Shown here: positions 45,054 through 53,755 of the stretch, piece by piece
Numbering within the stretch: position 1 is the first letter of the stretch
Layout of the letters: each line of letters starts with the position of its first letter
Source of the DNA: Sporichthya brevicatena
GTDB lineage: Bacteria; Actinomycetota; Actinomycetes; Sporichthyales; Sporichthyaceae
Assembly: GCF_039525035.1 (NCBI RefSeq)
Contig: NZ_BAAAHE010000006.1
Location: 1 to 64,000 of the forward strand
Direction: 5' to 3'
Length of the DNA stretch: 64,000 nucleotides
Notes under the pieces: model-generated
The model's database searches: none
What the model saw: the letters and a program-made list of their open reading frames with translations, nothing else
What the model was told of the DNA's origin: nothing
Made by a program: the position numbers and the translations under genes

Positions 45054-47566
45054 GCCCCGCGTAACCCGTCGACGAGCTCGGCGAAGGCCGCCGCCCCGAA
45101 CCGCTCCCGGACGAAGGCGACGCCGCGCGCAGACTGCGCGTCATAGCGCGCCGGGTCCGCCCAGAGCTCGGCGACGACCTCACCCGCCGACCCCCCGGGG
45201 GCGTAGCAGGCGGCGTCACCGAAGCCGGGCCGGAACTGCTCGGGCAGGACGGCGACCGCGCCGGTTGCCAGCGCCTCGCGGATCGCGCGCTCGGTCTCCA
45301 GCGTCACCGCCTCGTTCGCCGGCGGGACGTAGAAGTCGAGCGAGGCGAGGAAGGGCCGGACGTCGATGTCGTCCTCGGAGAACGACATCCACTCCTGCGG
45401 GAGGCCGTCGTGCGTCAGCAGGCCGGTCGAGGTGACGATCACCCGCCGCAGGCGGACGTCGACCTCCACACCCGCGCCCGGCGCCGGGTAGGTCGCGCGC
45501 AGGTCGGCCGCACGGGCGCGCCAGGCCGCCACGGTGTCGCGGGTCATCGCACCGATCACGGGCCGGCGGTCGCGCAGCGGGCTGCGGGCGACGGCCCAGG
45601 AGTCGACGTCCACGACCGGCGGGGCGTCAAGGTCCCAGAGCCGGTCCGCGTCCACCAGCCCGGCGAGTTCGGCGCGGACCGCCGGACCCTGCGGCACCCA
45701 GACCGGCTCCACGCCGAACAGGTCGGTCACCGACCGCTCGGTGATCGGGACCGTGTAGACCCGCCGGCCCTCGCTGACCGGCGGCCGGTCGGCGAGCACC
45801 GCCACGCGGCCGACACCGATGTCGGTCGGCGCGCTCGTGGGGAACTGCAGGACAGGCGCGCCGTGCACGAGCAGCAGGCCGATCTGGGCGCCCTGGTCGG
45901 CGAGCACGAAGTCCGCCTCGCCGCGGTCGATCAGGTCGAGCAGGTCCGTGGAGAACGGGAGGCGCTTGGTGCTCGGCGGGAACATCGTGTCCAGCGGCAG
46001 GACCCCGAGCCGCAGGCCGCGCCCGCGCAGACTGCGCAGCTCGTCCAGCAGGATCCGCGGTGTGGAGTCCGGCGTCACCCAGTCCCCCGCGACCACGACG
46101 TCGTAGCGGTTCGGCGGAAGCGTGGCACCCGGGATCCCGGTGACGAACCGCAGCGGCGCGGGGAACGGCCGCTTCGTCTGCACCTTCGGCAGCCGGCGGT
46201 CGGCACCGGTGCGCAGGAGCTTGGCGTGCCAATGGTTGTAGGAGGCCTGGTACGTGGTCCGCGCCGCGTGCTGCCAGCCCGCGGAGAACTCCGACCGTGA
46301 CAGGGATCCGTGGCCCACACGCTGGCAGGCCAGCGGGTAGTCGACGTCGACGAGACCGTCGGGGGCGCCGAGCACGAGCCGCTTGAGGAACTCGTTGTCG
46401 GCGGCCTTGCGTGCGTGGTCGTAGTAGCCGCAGTACCGGCGCACGTCCTCCCGACGGGTCATCAGAAACGGCGCGATGAACAGGATCGGGTCGTAACCGG
46501 GCTGGTTGAAGACGAAGTCGTCGCTGACGCGCAGGGACCGGCCGCGGGTCGCGCGGACCGACCGGTTCTTCAGCAGCGGCCGGACCTGGACCTCCAGCCG
46601 GCGCGGGTGCGACCAGTCGTCGGCGTCCTGACCGGAGATGAACTCACCGCGGGCGAGGTCGAGGGCCGTGTTGCGCGCCAGGTAGGTCCCGCCGTTGACC
46701 GGCTGCTTCACGACGCGCACCCGCTCCGGGTCCAGCGCCGCGACCTGCTCGAGGACCGCGTCGAACTCCGGCGGCGAGGCGTCGTCGATGACGAGCAGTT
46801 CCACGTTGCGCCAGGTCTGCTCCAGCACCGAGCGGGCCGAGGTGATCAGCGCCGCGTCGGGCCGCCAGCTGCTCATCATGACGCTGATCAGCGGGCCGTC
46901 GACCTCGTCGGTGACACCCTCGCACCGCATGCGGTCGAAGACCGTGGCGCCCTCCGGGGCGAAGGTGATGGTCTCCAGCCCGGTGCCGTCGAAGATCCGC
47001 GCGATCGTGGCGAGCCAGTCCGCCTCGCTCTTCGCGACCTTGGAGGCGTAGGGGTTCGCGAGGTCGGCCTGGATCGGGAACAGCACCCGCGGCGGCAGGT
47101 TCAGCCGCGGCAGCAGCCGCGCGAGCTCGGCGTGGAAGCCGGCGGCGTAGAGGAAGTGCGCGTAGGTCTTGCGGTGGTCCTCGTGCCAGCGCTCGACGGA
47201 GTGCTGGCGGCTGACGACGGTGAGCAGCCGGGCGGCGAGCGCCTCGTCCTCCGCCTCGAGCCCCTGCAGCCCGATCACCCGCGCGAGCTGGATCGCCGGG
47301 CGCTCGGCCAGCGGCGGCAGCCCGGTCCCGAGCCGACGGTCGTCGACGTCGTGCGCCCGCAGGTGCTCGATCAGCTCGGTGTAGGTCAGCCCCGGGCCGG
47401 CCGCGTTGCGCAGCAGGAGGTGGCGGGCGGAGAAGCTCTTCGCGTACAGCGACCCGCGCTCCATCGCGATGTTGCTGACCGAGTTGCCCAGCTCGACGTA
47501 GTCGCCGACGAGCTGCTCGCCGTCGGGCCCCCAATCCGGGACGAATCGCCGGGGCTGGACGCGCAT
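45008..47566 (-). CDS. Two-domain glycosyltransferase 2 (GT2 plus GT-B-like)
   Basis: About 852 residues from ATG 47566; a TTG at 47620 would add 18 residues. The layout is the same as the facing paralogue: helical N-terminal region with WGPDGEQLVGDYVELG, GT2 domain (LISVMMSSWRPDAALITSAR, LLVIDDASPPEF, NGGTYLARNTALDLARGEFI, QDADDWSHP) and a GT-B-like C-terminal half (FYVPPANEAVTLETERAIRE, GAVAVLPEQFRPGFG). Both sets of nucleotide- and metal-binding residues are intact. The gene runs into its paralogue tail to tail, and both genes may act on the same glycan. Confidence 0.82.
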   Translation of the reverse strand: MRVQPRRFVPDWGPDGEQLVGDYVELGNSVSNIAMERGSLYAKSFSARHLLLRNAAGPGLTYTELIEHLRAHDVDDRRLGTGLPPLAERPAIQLARVIGLQGLEAEDEALAARLLTVVSRQHSVERWHEDHRKTYAHFLYAAGFHAELARLLPRLNLPPRVLFPIQADLANPYASKVAKSEADWLATIARIFDGTGLETITFAPEGATVFDRMRCEGVTDEVDGPLISVMMSSWRPDAALITSARSVLEQTWRNVELLVIDDASPPEFDAVLEQVAALDPERVRVVKQPVNGGTYLARNTALDLARGEFISGQDADDWSHPRRLEVQVRPLLKNRSVRATRGRSLRVSDDFVFNQPGYDPILFIAPFLMTRREDVRRYCGYYDHARKAADNEFLKRLVLGAPDGLVDVDYPLACQRVGHGSLSRSEFSAGWQHAARTTYQASYNHWHAKLLRTGADRRLPKVQTKRPFPAPLRFVTGIPGATLPPNRYDVVVAGDWVTPDSTPRILLDELRSLRGRGLRLGVLPLDTMFPPSTKRLPFSTDLLDLIDRGEADFVLADQGAQIGLLLVHGAPVLQFPTSAPTDIGVGRVAVLADRPPVSEGRRVYTVPITERSVTDLFGVEPVWVPQGPAVRAELAGLVDADRLWDLDAPPVVDVDSWAVARSPLRDRRPVIGAMTRDTVAAWRARAADLRATYPAPGAGVEVDVRLRRVIVTSTGLLTHDGLPQEWMSFSEDDIDVRPFLASLDFYVPPANEAVTLETERAIREALATGAVAVLPEQFRPGFGDAACYAPGGSAGEVVAELWADPARYDAQSARGVAFVRERFGAAAFAELVDGLRGAHALAGASNARTAAT

Positions 47567-47654
47567 CTGCGCGGGCGGGGGCTCCGGCGGCGGGGAGAAC
47601 AAAGTGGGCGACTCCGGCAACGGTTCGGTACCGGGTGCGGTACCGCAGTGGAAC

Positions 47655-47694
47655 GGTCGACAATGATCGACACCGATGATCGACAGAGTATCTT
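47655..47694 (+). promoter_or_regulatory. Promoter with repeated GATCGACA elements
   Basis: TCGACA (47667-47672) as -35 and TATCTT (47689-47694) as -10 are separated by 16 bases and drive the small membrane protein gene. ATGATCGACA occurs twice (47663-47672 and 47676-47685), and a related GGTCGACA lies at 47655-47662. The spaced repeats around the -35 box look like binding sites for a regulator. Confidence 0.5.
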
Positions 47695-47718
47695 CGCAGC
47701 AGGGGTGAGGGATTCTCG

Positions 47719-48114
47719 ATGCGCGCCAAGGTGATGGGACTGGGCCGGGCCCTGGGCGGCCCGCGGGCCCAGGCGCCCGTGATGGCCGTGGCCACGGTGC
47801 TGGCCGGCCTGACCGCGGCCGCCGCCCTCGCCGAGCACTACCGCTGGACGATCGTCGGGCTCACCGTGCTGGCCTGGATCGCCGTGCTGCTGGTCGTCGA
47901 CACGCGCTTCCGCATCGCCCAGCTGGAGCGGGTGCAGCGCATCAAGGACGCCGAGCCGGACCCGGCCGTCCGGATGGAGCACACCCTGCGCCGGGTGCTC
48001 GCCGCCGTCGAGACCTCACGACTCGAGTCGCTCGACCGCTACGCCGAACTGGTCGCCGGCCGTCCGGGCGCCGCGGCGCGGGCCGAGGAGCCGGAAGAAG
48101 CGGCCCGGGCGTGA
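47719..48114 (+). CDS. Small two-helix membrane protein
   Basis: A 131-residue protein with two transmembrane helices at about residues 20-38 (VMAVATVLAGLTAAAALA) and 44-62 (WTIVGLTVLAWIAVLLVVD), then a charged coiled-coil region and an Ala/Glu-rich tail. No known family was recognised. It overlaps the acyltransferase gene by 4 bases (GTGA) and follows a clear promoter, so it is likely an accessory membrane protein of the same operon. Confidence 0.7.
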   Translation: MRAKVMGLGRALGGPRAQAPVMAVATVLAGLTAAAALAEHYRWTIVGLTVLAWIAVLLVVDTRFRIAQLERVQRIKDAEPDPAVRMEHTLRRVLAAVETSRLESLDRYAELVAGRPGAAARAEEPEEAARA

Positions 48115-50174
48115 CGGACGAGGTCGCGGGTCCGCGGCACCGGGCGAGCAAGCCCACCACCAAGGGTCTCTCGGGGACCGCGGACCGACCGCACGGCGGC
48201 TCGCGCTTCCGGGCGGACGTCGAGGGGCTGCGCGCGATCGCGGTCGGCCTGGTCCTGATCTACCACGCGGGGCTGTCCGAACTGTCCGGCGGCTTCGTCG
48301 GCGTCGACGTCTTCTTCGTCATCTCCGGCTTCCTCATCACGAGTCTGCTGCTCGCCGAGTTCGACCGTCGCGGCACCGTCTCGCTCGTCGAGTTCTACGC
48401 CCGCCGCGCCAAGCGTCTGCTGCCCGCCGCCTGCATCGTGCTGGTCGTCACCGCGATCGGGGCGCGCCTGGTCCTGCCCGAGTACCGCTGGGACGTCACC
48501 GGCGGCGACATCGTGGCCGCCGCGTTCTACTTCGTGAACTGGCGGCTGGCGGACCGGTCCGTCGACTATCTCGCCGAGGACGTCGCGCCCTCCCCCGTCC
48601 AGCACTTCTGGTCGCTCGCGGTCGAGGAGCAGTTCTACATCGTCTGGCCGGTGCTGCTGGTCGTCGTCGCGCTGCTGGCCCGCCGGTTCGGCCACGGCCG
48701 GCGGCTGCTGACGATCGGCCTGATCGGCATCGCGGTCTCCTCGTTCTGGTACTCGCTCTCCGAGACCGACGCCAACCCCGCCCGTGCGTTCTTCGTGACC
48801 CCGACCCGGATGTGGGAGCTCGCGGTGGGCGGCCTGGTCGCCGTCGCCGTCGGGGTGCTCCCGCGCATCCCGCGCCTGGTGGCCCTCGTGCTCGGCTGGG
48901 GCGGCCTGGTCGCGGTCGTGGCCGCCGGCTTCGTCGTCGAGGAGACCATGCCGTGGCCCGGTTGGCGCGCGGCGCTGCCCGTCCTGGGCACCGCGGCGGT
49001 CATCGCCGCCGGCCCGGCCGTCGGCCGCGCCGGACCTGCCGTCGTGCTCGGCACCAAGCCGATGTGCTGGATCGGCGGGCTCTCGTACTCGCTCTACCTG
49101 TGGCACTGGCCGTTGCTGGTCCTCGCCGACGAGCACTACGACGGCATCTCCACCAAGCAGGGGCTCGTGGTCGTGGCGATCAGCGCCGTGCCCGCGTGGA
49201 TCACCCACAAGCTGGTGGAGAACCCGGTCCGGCACAGCCGCGTCCTGTCGGCCCGGCCGAAGCTCGCCCTCGGCGTCGGCCTGAACGTCACCGTCGCGGC
49301 CGCGGTCGGCGGGCTCGCCCTCGCGGCGGTCGTCGGGGGTACCGGCGGCAATCTCCGCCCGAACCCGGTGCGCGCGGAACGCGACGTGCCGGACCTCTAC
49401 GCCAAGGGCTGCCAGCAGAACCAGGTCTCCGCCGAGGTCGTCACCTGCGAGTACGGCCCCGCGGACGCGACGACCACGATCGCGGTGTTCGGCGACTCGA
49501 AGATCGCCCAGTGGGTGCCGGCCCTGCAGGCGCTGCTGCCCCGCAACGACCTGCGCGTCGTGACCTACACGAAGTCCGCGTGCGCCCCCGCCGACGTCGA
49601 CACCAACGGCAACGAGGGGCTCTACACGAGCTGCCGTGAGTGGGTCGGCAACGTCCTGACCGAGCTCACCGGTCCGGCCAAGCCCGACTTCGTCCTGACC
49701 TCGCAGCGGATCCCCACCGCGGCCGGCCCGACGCCGGAGGCCCGGCGGACCACCATGCGTGACGGACTCGACTCGACCTGGGCCCGGCTGGAGGCCGCGG
49801 GGATCCGCGTCGTCGTCCTCGCGGACACGCCCTCGCCCCCGTTCACGGTCTGGCAGTGCGTCGCCGAGAACCGGTCGGACTGGTCGACGTGCGAGTTCGA
49901 GCGCGACCCGGCGGTGGCCAACAGCGCCGCTCCCCTGCTGCGCGAGGCCGTGGCCGGTCCGCAGTCCGACCCGGCCTTCATCGACCTGACCGCGGACATC
50001 TGCCCCGCGCCGATCTGCCCGCCGGTCATCGGCGACGTGCTCGTCTACCGGCAGGGCTCCCACCTGACGGCGACCTTCGTGAAGGAACTCGCCCCGGTGC
50101 TCGGCGTCGCGCTCAAGTCGGCCGGGGTCCCGCTCCCCGCGGTCCAGCTCCCCACCCCGACCCCGGCCCCGTGA
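48111..50174 (+). CDS. OafA-type acyltransferase with SGNH domain
   Basis: A 687-residue membrane acyltransferase. The start RFRADVEGLRAIAVGLVLIY and the catalytic-type HAG histidine at about residue 47, GGFVGVDVFFVISGFLIT, FYARRAKRLLP and HFWSLAVEEQFYIVWPVLLV are those of the acyltransferase-3 family, with about ten membrane helices. The last roughly 270 residues form an extracytoplasmic SGNH hydrolase domain, starting VFGDSKIAQWVPALQ. This two-part layout is typical of O-acetyltransferases that modify surface polysaccharides or peptidoglycan. Confidence 0.9.
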   Translation: MTDEVAGPRHRASKPTTKGLSGTADRPHGGSRFRADVEGLRAIAVGLVLIYHAGLSELSGGFVGVDVFFVISGFLITSLLLAEFDRRGTVSLVEFYARRAKRLLPAACIVLVVTAIGARLVLPEYRWDVTGGDIVAAAFYFVNWRLADRSVDYLAEDVAPSPVQHFWSLAVEEQFYIVWPVLLVVVALLARRFGHGRRLLTIGLIGIAVSSFWYSLSETDANPARAFFVTPTRMWELAVGGLVAVAVGVLPRIPRLVALVLGWGGLVAVVAAGFVVEETMPWPGWRAALPVLGTAAVIAAGPAVGRAGPAVVLGTKPMCWIGGLSYSLYLWHWPLLVLADEHYDGISTKQGLVVVAISAVPAWITHKLVENPVRHSRVLSARPKLALGVGLNVTVAAAVGGLALAAVVGGTGGNLRPNPVRAERDVPDLYAKGCQQNQVSAEVVTCEYGPADATTTIAVFGDSKIAQWVPALQALLPRNDLRVVTYTKSACAPADVDTNGNEGLYTSCREWVGNVLTELTGPAKPDFVLTSQRIPTAAGPTPEARRTTMRDGLDSTWARLEAAGIRVVVLADTPSPPFTVWQCVAENRSDWSTCEFERDPAVANSAAPLLREAVAGPQSDPAFIDLTADICPAPICPPVIGDVLVYRQGSHLTATFVKELAPVLGVALKSAGVPLPAVQLPTPTPAP

Positions 50175-50192
50175 ACCGAATTTGAGTGAGCG

Positions 50193-50810
50193 TCACATCC
50201 GGTTGAGCAGTTCCGCCTTCTTCGCCTGGAACTCGGCCTCGGAGATCACGCCCTGGTCGCGAAGTGCCGCGAGTTCGGCGATCTGACTCGGCACCGACGG
50301 CGCGGCCGGCATCCCGCCGGTGCGCTCCCGGACGTCGTTGGCCTCGACGGCGCGGTTGATCTCGCGCTGCACGTACTCGGGGCGCTTGATGTCGGTGAAC
50401 CGCTGCTGCCCGCTCTCCCCCGCGGACTCGATGAGCAGGTCGCCCGAGCGCAGGATCCGCTCGAACACCGTCTGGCTCATGTCGATGTTGTTGACCCGGT
50501 TCAGCGGGACGTCCCGGCCGTGCTTGGCGACCAGGCCCTTGCGGTAGATCAGCCGCTCCGTGGTGAGGACGAAGTGGGTGCTCAGCCACTGCAGCAGGCG
50601 GGCGGTGAACCAGAGCAGCCAGACCACGAACAGCACGGCCGCGAGCCAACCGACGACCGTGCCGGTGTCCCCGTCCAGCGTCAGGGCGAAGACCCCGAAC
50701 GCGACCACGGGTACCCCGACCGCGATGTGCTTGGACAAGAACCACCAGTGCGGACGCAGGTCGAGGACGATCTCCTCGCCGTCCAGCAGAAGCCGCTTCG
50801 GGTATCCCAT
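50193..50810 (-). CDS. PH-domain membrane protein with SHOCT tail
   Basis: A 205-residue protein. Two transmembrane helices (about residues 30-47 and 55-74) precede a bPH2 domain (HFVLTTERLIYRKGLVAKHG, DVPLNRVNNIDMSQTVFERI, GDLLIESAG). The C-terminal SHOCT motif, LAALRDQGVISEAEFQAKKA, is at about residues 182-201. SHOCT domains are short oligomerisation or membrane-association modules. Function unknown. It faces the acyltransferase gene tail to tail. Confidence 0.85.
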   Translation of the reverse strand: MGYPKRLLLDGEEIVLDLRPHWWFLSKHIAVGVPVVAFGVFALTLDGDTGTVVGWLAAVLFVVWLLWFTARLLQWLSTHFVLTTERLIYRKGLVAKHGRDVPLNRVNNIDMSQTVFERILRSGDLLIESAGESGQQRFTDIKRPEYVQREINRAVEANDVRERTGGMPAAPSVPSQIAELAALRDQGVISEAEFQAKKAELLNRM

Positions 50811-50847
50811 GGAGCAGAACCTACTGCGCGAACGGCCCGGGAGGGCC

Positions 50848-51702
50848 TCAGTGCCGCACCGCCGTGACGAACCACGCCGCGGAGTCCAGCAGCAGTCCGT
50901 CGCCGGTGAGGTGCTCGGCGATCGTGGCGCGCAGGGCGGCGAGGCCCTCCGCGCGCGCGGCGTCGTCCAGGTCCTTGAGGAGGAACCGGACGCACGGCTG
51001 CCCGGAGACGAACTCGTAGGCCGACTCCAGGTCGGTCCCGAAGCACGCCGGCCGCCGGACACCGGTCAGCTTCACCTTGTGCAGTCCCGCCCCGGTGAGC
51101 AGGTGCCGGACCCGGTCGGGGTCGGCCAGCGACGTCGGGCCGGGCGCGTCCGGCGGGGGCGCCGGCAGGTCCCGGCCCATCGCCAGGGAGTCCCGGATGA
51201 CCTGCATCCAAGTGTTGTGCGCCGGCGACTGCCACACCGCGAACAGCACACGGCCGCCCGGGCGCAGGGCCCGGGCGATGTTGGCGAAGGCCGTCGGCGG
51301 GTCGGCGAAGAACATCACCCCGAACCGGCTGAGCACGACGTCGAACCCGCCCGGTTCGAAGTGGTAGACCTGCGCGTCGGCCTGGACGAACTCGATGTTC
51401 GCGACCTGCTCGGCCTGCGCCCGGTGCCGGGCGACGTCGAGCATCGCCGCCGAGAGGTCCACCCCCATCGCGCGGCCCGGCGAGGTGCGGCGCGCGGCGT
51501 CGATCGTCGTCCGGCCGCACCCGCAGCCGATGTCGAGGACCCGCTCGGCCGGCCGCAGGTCGGCGGTCTCGAAGAACGGCTCCATGTACGCCGCGAGCGT
51601 GGCGTCGAAGGCGTCGGCGTTGGTCGCCCAGTACTCGCCGTCGGTCCCGTCCCAGGTGCGCAGCGACTCCGCGTTCGCCGGGTCGACCCGCGGCGTGTTC
51701 AC
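50848..51702 (-). CDS. Class I SAM-dependent methyltransferase
   Basis: A 284-residue methyltransferase. SAM motif I is VLDIGCGCGRTTIDAARR near residue 55, GVDLSAAMLDVAR is motif II, FVQADAQVYHF is motif III, and FDVVLSRFGVMFFADP follows. The C-terminal part resembles ubiquinone/UbiE-like family members. The GTG start overlaps the stop of homogentisate dioxygenase (GTGA), so the two are translated together, and a link to aromatic metabolism is possible but not shown. Confidence 0.83.
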   Translation of the reverse strand: MNTPRVDPANAESLRTWDGTDGEYWATNADAFDATLAAYMEPFFETADLRPAERVLDIGCGCGRTTIDAARRTSPGRAMGVDLSAAMLDVARHRAQAEQVANIEFVQADAQVYHFEPGGFDVVLSRFGVMFFADPPTAFANIARALRPGGRVLFAVWQSPAHNTWMQVIRDSLAMGRDLPAPPPDAPGPTSLADPDRVRHLLTGAGLHKVKLTGVRRPACFGTDLESAYEFVSGQPCVRFLLKDLDDAARAEGLAALRATIAEHLTGDGLLLDSAAWFVTAVRH

Positions 51703-52928
51703 GCGTCCATCCCGGTCGCCCCGGACCCTCGGCCCGCCCACGACCAGGCGTAGTCCGGGTCCTCGCAGGCCCGCGCCCCCTCACCGAGCTCCAGCGGCCG
51801 GAAGGTGTCGACCATGACGGCGGTCTCGTCGAAGCGCTCCACGCCGAGGCTCGCCTCGGCCGCCCCCGGCTGCGGGCCGTGGGCGTGGCCGCCGGGGTGC
51901 AGCGAGATCGAGCCCAGCCCGATCCCCGAGCCCTTGCGCGCCTCGTAGTTGCCGCCGACGTAGAACATGACCTCGTCGGAGTCGACGTTCGAGTGGTAGT
52001 ACGGCACCGGCACGGCGAGCGGGTGGTAGTCCACCTTGCGCGGCACGAAGTTGCAGACGACGAGGTTGGTGGCCTCGAAGACCTGATGGACCGGCGGCGG
52101 CTGGTGCACCCGCCCGGTGATCGGTTCGAAGTCGGCGAGGTTGAAGGCGTACGGGTACAGGCACCCGTCCCACCCGACGACGTCGAACGGGTGGGTGGCG
52201 TGGGTGACGATCGAGCCGACGACGCCCTGCGCCCCGCGGTGCTTGACGTACACCTCGACGTCGGTGGCCTCGATCAGCGGCGGCTCCCCCGGCGGGCGGA
52301 GGTCCCGCTCGCAGTAGGGCGCGTGCTCGAGGAACTGGCCGCGGGCGGAGAGATACCGCTTCGGCGGCGTGATGTGGGAGTTGGCCTCGATCGCGTACAG
52401 GCGCAGCGGTGTCGACCCGCCGGCGGAGTCACCCGTCGGCACCCAGCGGTGGGTCGTCCCGCGCGGGATCACGACGTAGTCGCCGGGGCCGGCGTCGATC
52501 GCACCGAACAGCGTCTCGACCGTCGCGGTCCCGCCCTCGACGTACACGCACTCGTCGCCGATCGCGTTGCGGTACAGCGGCGAGCCGGCGCCCACGGCGG
52601 CGTAACTGATGCGGACGTCGGCGTTGCCGAGCACCAGCCGACGGCACGTCACCGCGTCGGCGGTCCGCCAGTTCCCCTGCTCGCCGAGGGCGTGCAGCCG
52701 CAGGTGCCGGGGCCGGAGCGGGTGATTCGGAGTCGTCGTCAGATCCGGGAGGTCCCAGCCGCGGCTGTCGACGATCGCCGACGGCACGTGCGCGTGGTAG
52801 AGCAGCGCGGAGTCCGAGGAGAACCCCTCGGCGCCCATGAGCTCCTCGGAGTAGAGCCCGCCGTCGGGCCGGCGGAACTGCGTGTGGCGCTTGGGCGGGA
52901 TCGCTCCCGCCACCCGGTAGTAGGGCAT
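51699..52928 (-). CDS. hmgA: Homogentisate 1,2-dioxygenase family protein
   Basis: A 409-residue dioxygenase of the homogentisate 1,2-dioxygenase family. The Fe2+ site is built from YYHSNVDSDEVMFY (His and Glu) and LHPGGHAHGPQPGA (His), both in the C-terminal cupin half. RGTTHRWVPTGD belongs to the N-terminal cupin. It opens the ring of homogentisate in tyrosine or phenylalanine degradation to maleylacetoacetate. The next steps, isomerase and fumarylacetoacetase, are not encoded nearby. Confidence 0.88.
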   Translation of the reverse strand: MPYYRVAGAIPPKRHTQFRRPDGGLYSEELMGAEGFSSDSALLYHAHVPSAIVDSRGWDLPDLTTTPNHPLRPRHLRLHALGEQGNWRTADAVTCRRLVLGNADVRISYAAVGAGSPLYRNAIGDECVYVEGGTATVETLFGAIDAGPGDYVVIPRGTTHRWVPTGDSAGGSTPLRLYAIEANSHITPPKRYLSARGQFLEHAPYCERDLRPPGEPPLIEATDVEVYVKHRGAQGVVGSIVTHATHPFDVVGWDGCLYPYAFNLADFEPITGRVHQPPPVHQVFEATNLVVCNFVPRKVDYHPLAVPVPYYHSNVDSDEVMFYVGGNYEARKGSGIGLGSISLHPGGHAHGPQPGAAEASLGVERFDETAVMVDTFRPLELGEGARACEDPDYAWSWAGRGSGATGMDA

Positions 52929-52979
52929 GAGCTCATCCTGCCCCCAGCGGGCGCGATCACGGCGGCACAATTGCTCCCC

Positions 52980-53585
52980 GTGCCGCACCTGATTCTTGCC
53001 TCCGCCTCCCCCGCCCGCCTCACCACGCTGCGGCGGGCCGGGCTGAACCCGGAGGTGATCGTCAGCGACGTCGACGAGACCGCGGTGTTCGGCCCAACGC
53101 CCGCGGCGACCGCCGAACTGCTCGCGACCATGAAGGCCGAGGCCGTGGTGGGGCGCATCGAGCCGGTGCCGGGCACCGTCGTCCTCGGGTGCGACTCCCT
53201 GCTCGAACTCGACGGCCAGGCGCTCGGCAAGCCCGAGACCACGGAGGCCGCGACCGAGCGGTGGCGCGCGATGCGTGGCCGCACCGGCGTGCTGCACACC
53301 GGCCACTGCCTGATGGAGCCGGCCACCGGCCGCCGCGCGGTCGCGACCGCCTCGACCACCGTCCGGTTCGCCGACGTCACCGACGCCGAGATCGGGGCCT
53401 ACGTCGCCACCGGCGAACCCCTCCGGGTGGCGGGCGCCTTCACGATCGACGGCCGCGGCGGCGCGTTCGTCGAGGGCATCGAGGGCGACCACCACAACGT
53501 CGTCGGCGTCTCCCTGCCGCTGCTCCGCCGCCTCTGCGCCGCCCTCGGCATCGCCTGGACCGCCCTCTGGGAGCTCCCCGCCTGA
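52980..53585 (+). CDS. maf: Maf-family nucleoside triphosphate pyrophosphatase
   Basis: A 201-residue Maf protein. It has LILASASPARLTTLRRAGL with the conserved SAS, DVDET, LATMKAEAV with the catalytic-type Lys, VLGCDSLLELDG with the Asp, and GRTGVLHTGHCL. The C-terminal AGAFTIDGRGGAFVEGIEGD contains the family's GxFxIxGxGxxF motif. Maf proteins hydrolyse modified or non-canonical nucleotides. It corresponds in gene order to Rv3282 after accE5, but here ten genes intervene. Start GTG 52980. Confidence 0.92.
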   Translation: MPHLILASASPARLTTLRRAGLNPEVIVSDVDETAVFGPTPAATAELLATMKAEAVVGRIEPVPGTVVLGCDSLLELDGQALGKPETTEAATERWRAMRGRTGVLHTGHCLMEPATGRRAVATASTTVRFADVTDAEIGAYVATGEPLRVAGAFTIDGRGGAFVEGIEGDHHNVVGVSLPLLRRLCAALGIAWTALWELPA

Positions 53586-53620
53586 CGCCGCCCGGCACCC
53601 CACCCGCCGCCGCCGTTGTC

Positions 53621-53670
53621 AACAAAGGGTGACACCCCTTACTGCGCAGTAAGGGGTGTCACCCTTTGTT
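53621..53670. repeat. 50-bp perfect palindrome, family A copy 1
   Basis: 25-base arms with no mismatch, centred between 53645 and 53646. The middle is CTTACTGCGCAGTAAG and each flank carries its own odd palindrome, GGGTGACACCC on the left and GGGTGTCACCC on the right. It lies 36 bases after the maf stop. A second copy of the same element is at 63610-63665. Confidence 0.85.
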
Positions 53671-53755
53671 TCACGGGGGCGGCGGCGGAAACCGATGAGT
53701 TCCGGTTGTCGGCGGAGTCTGGTGAGGTGAGAACCCCGGACAAGGACGGTGACGC

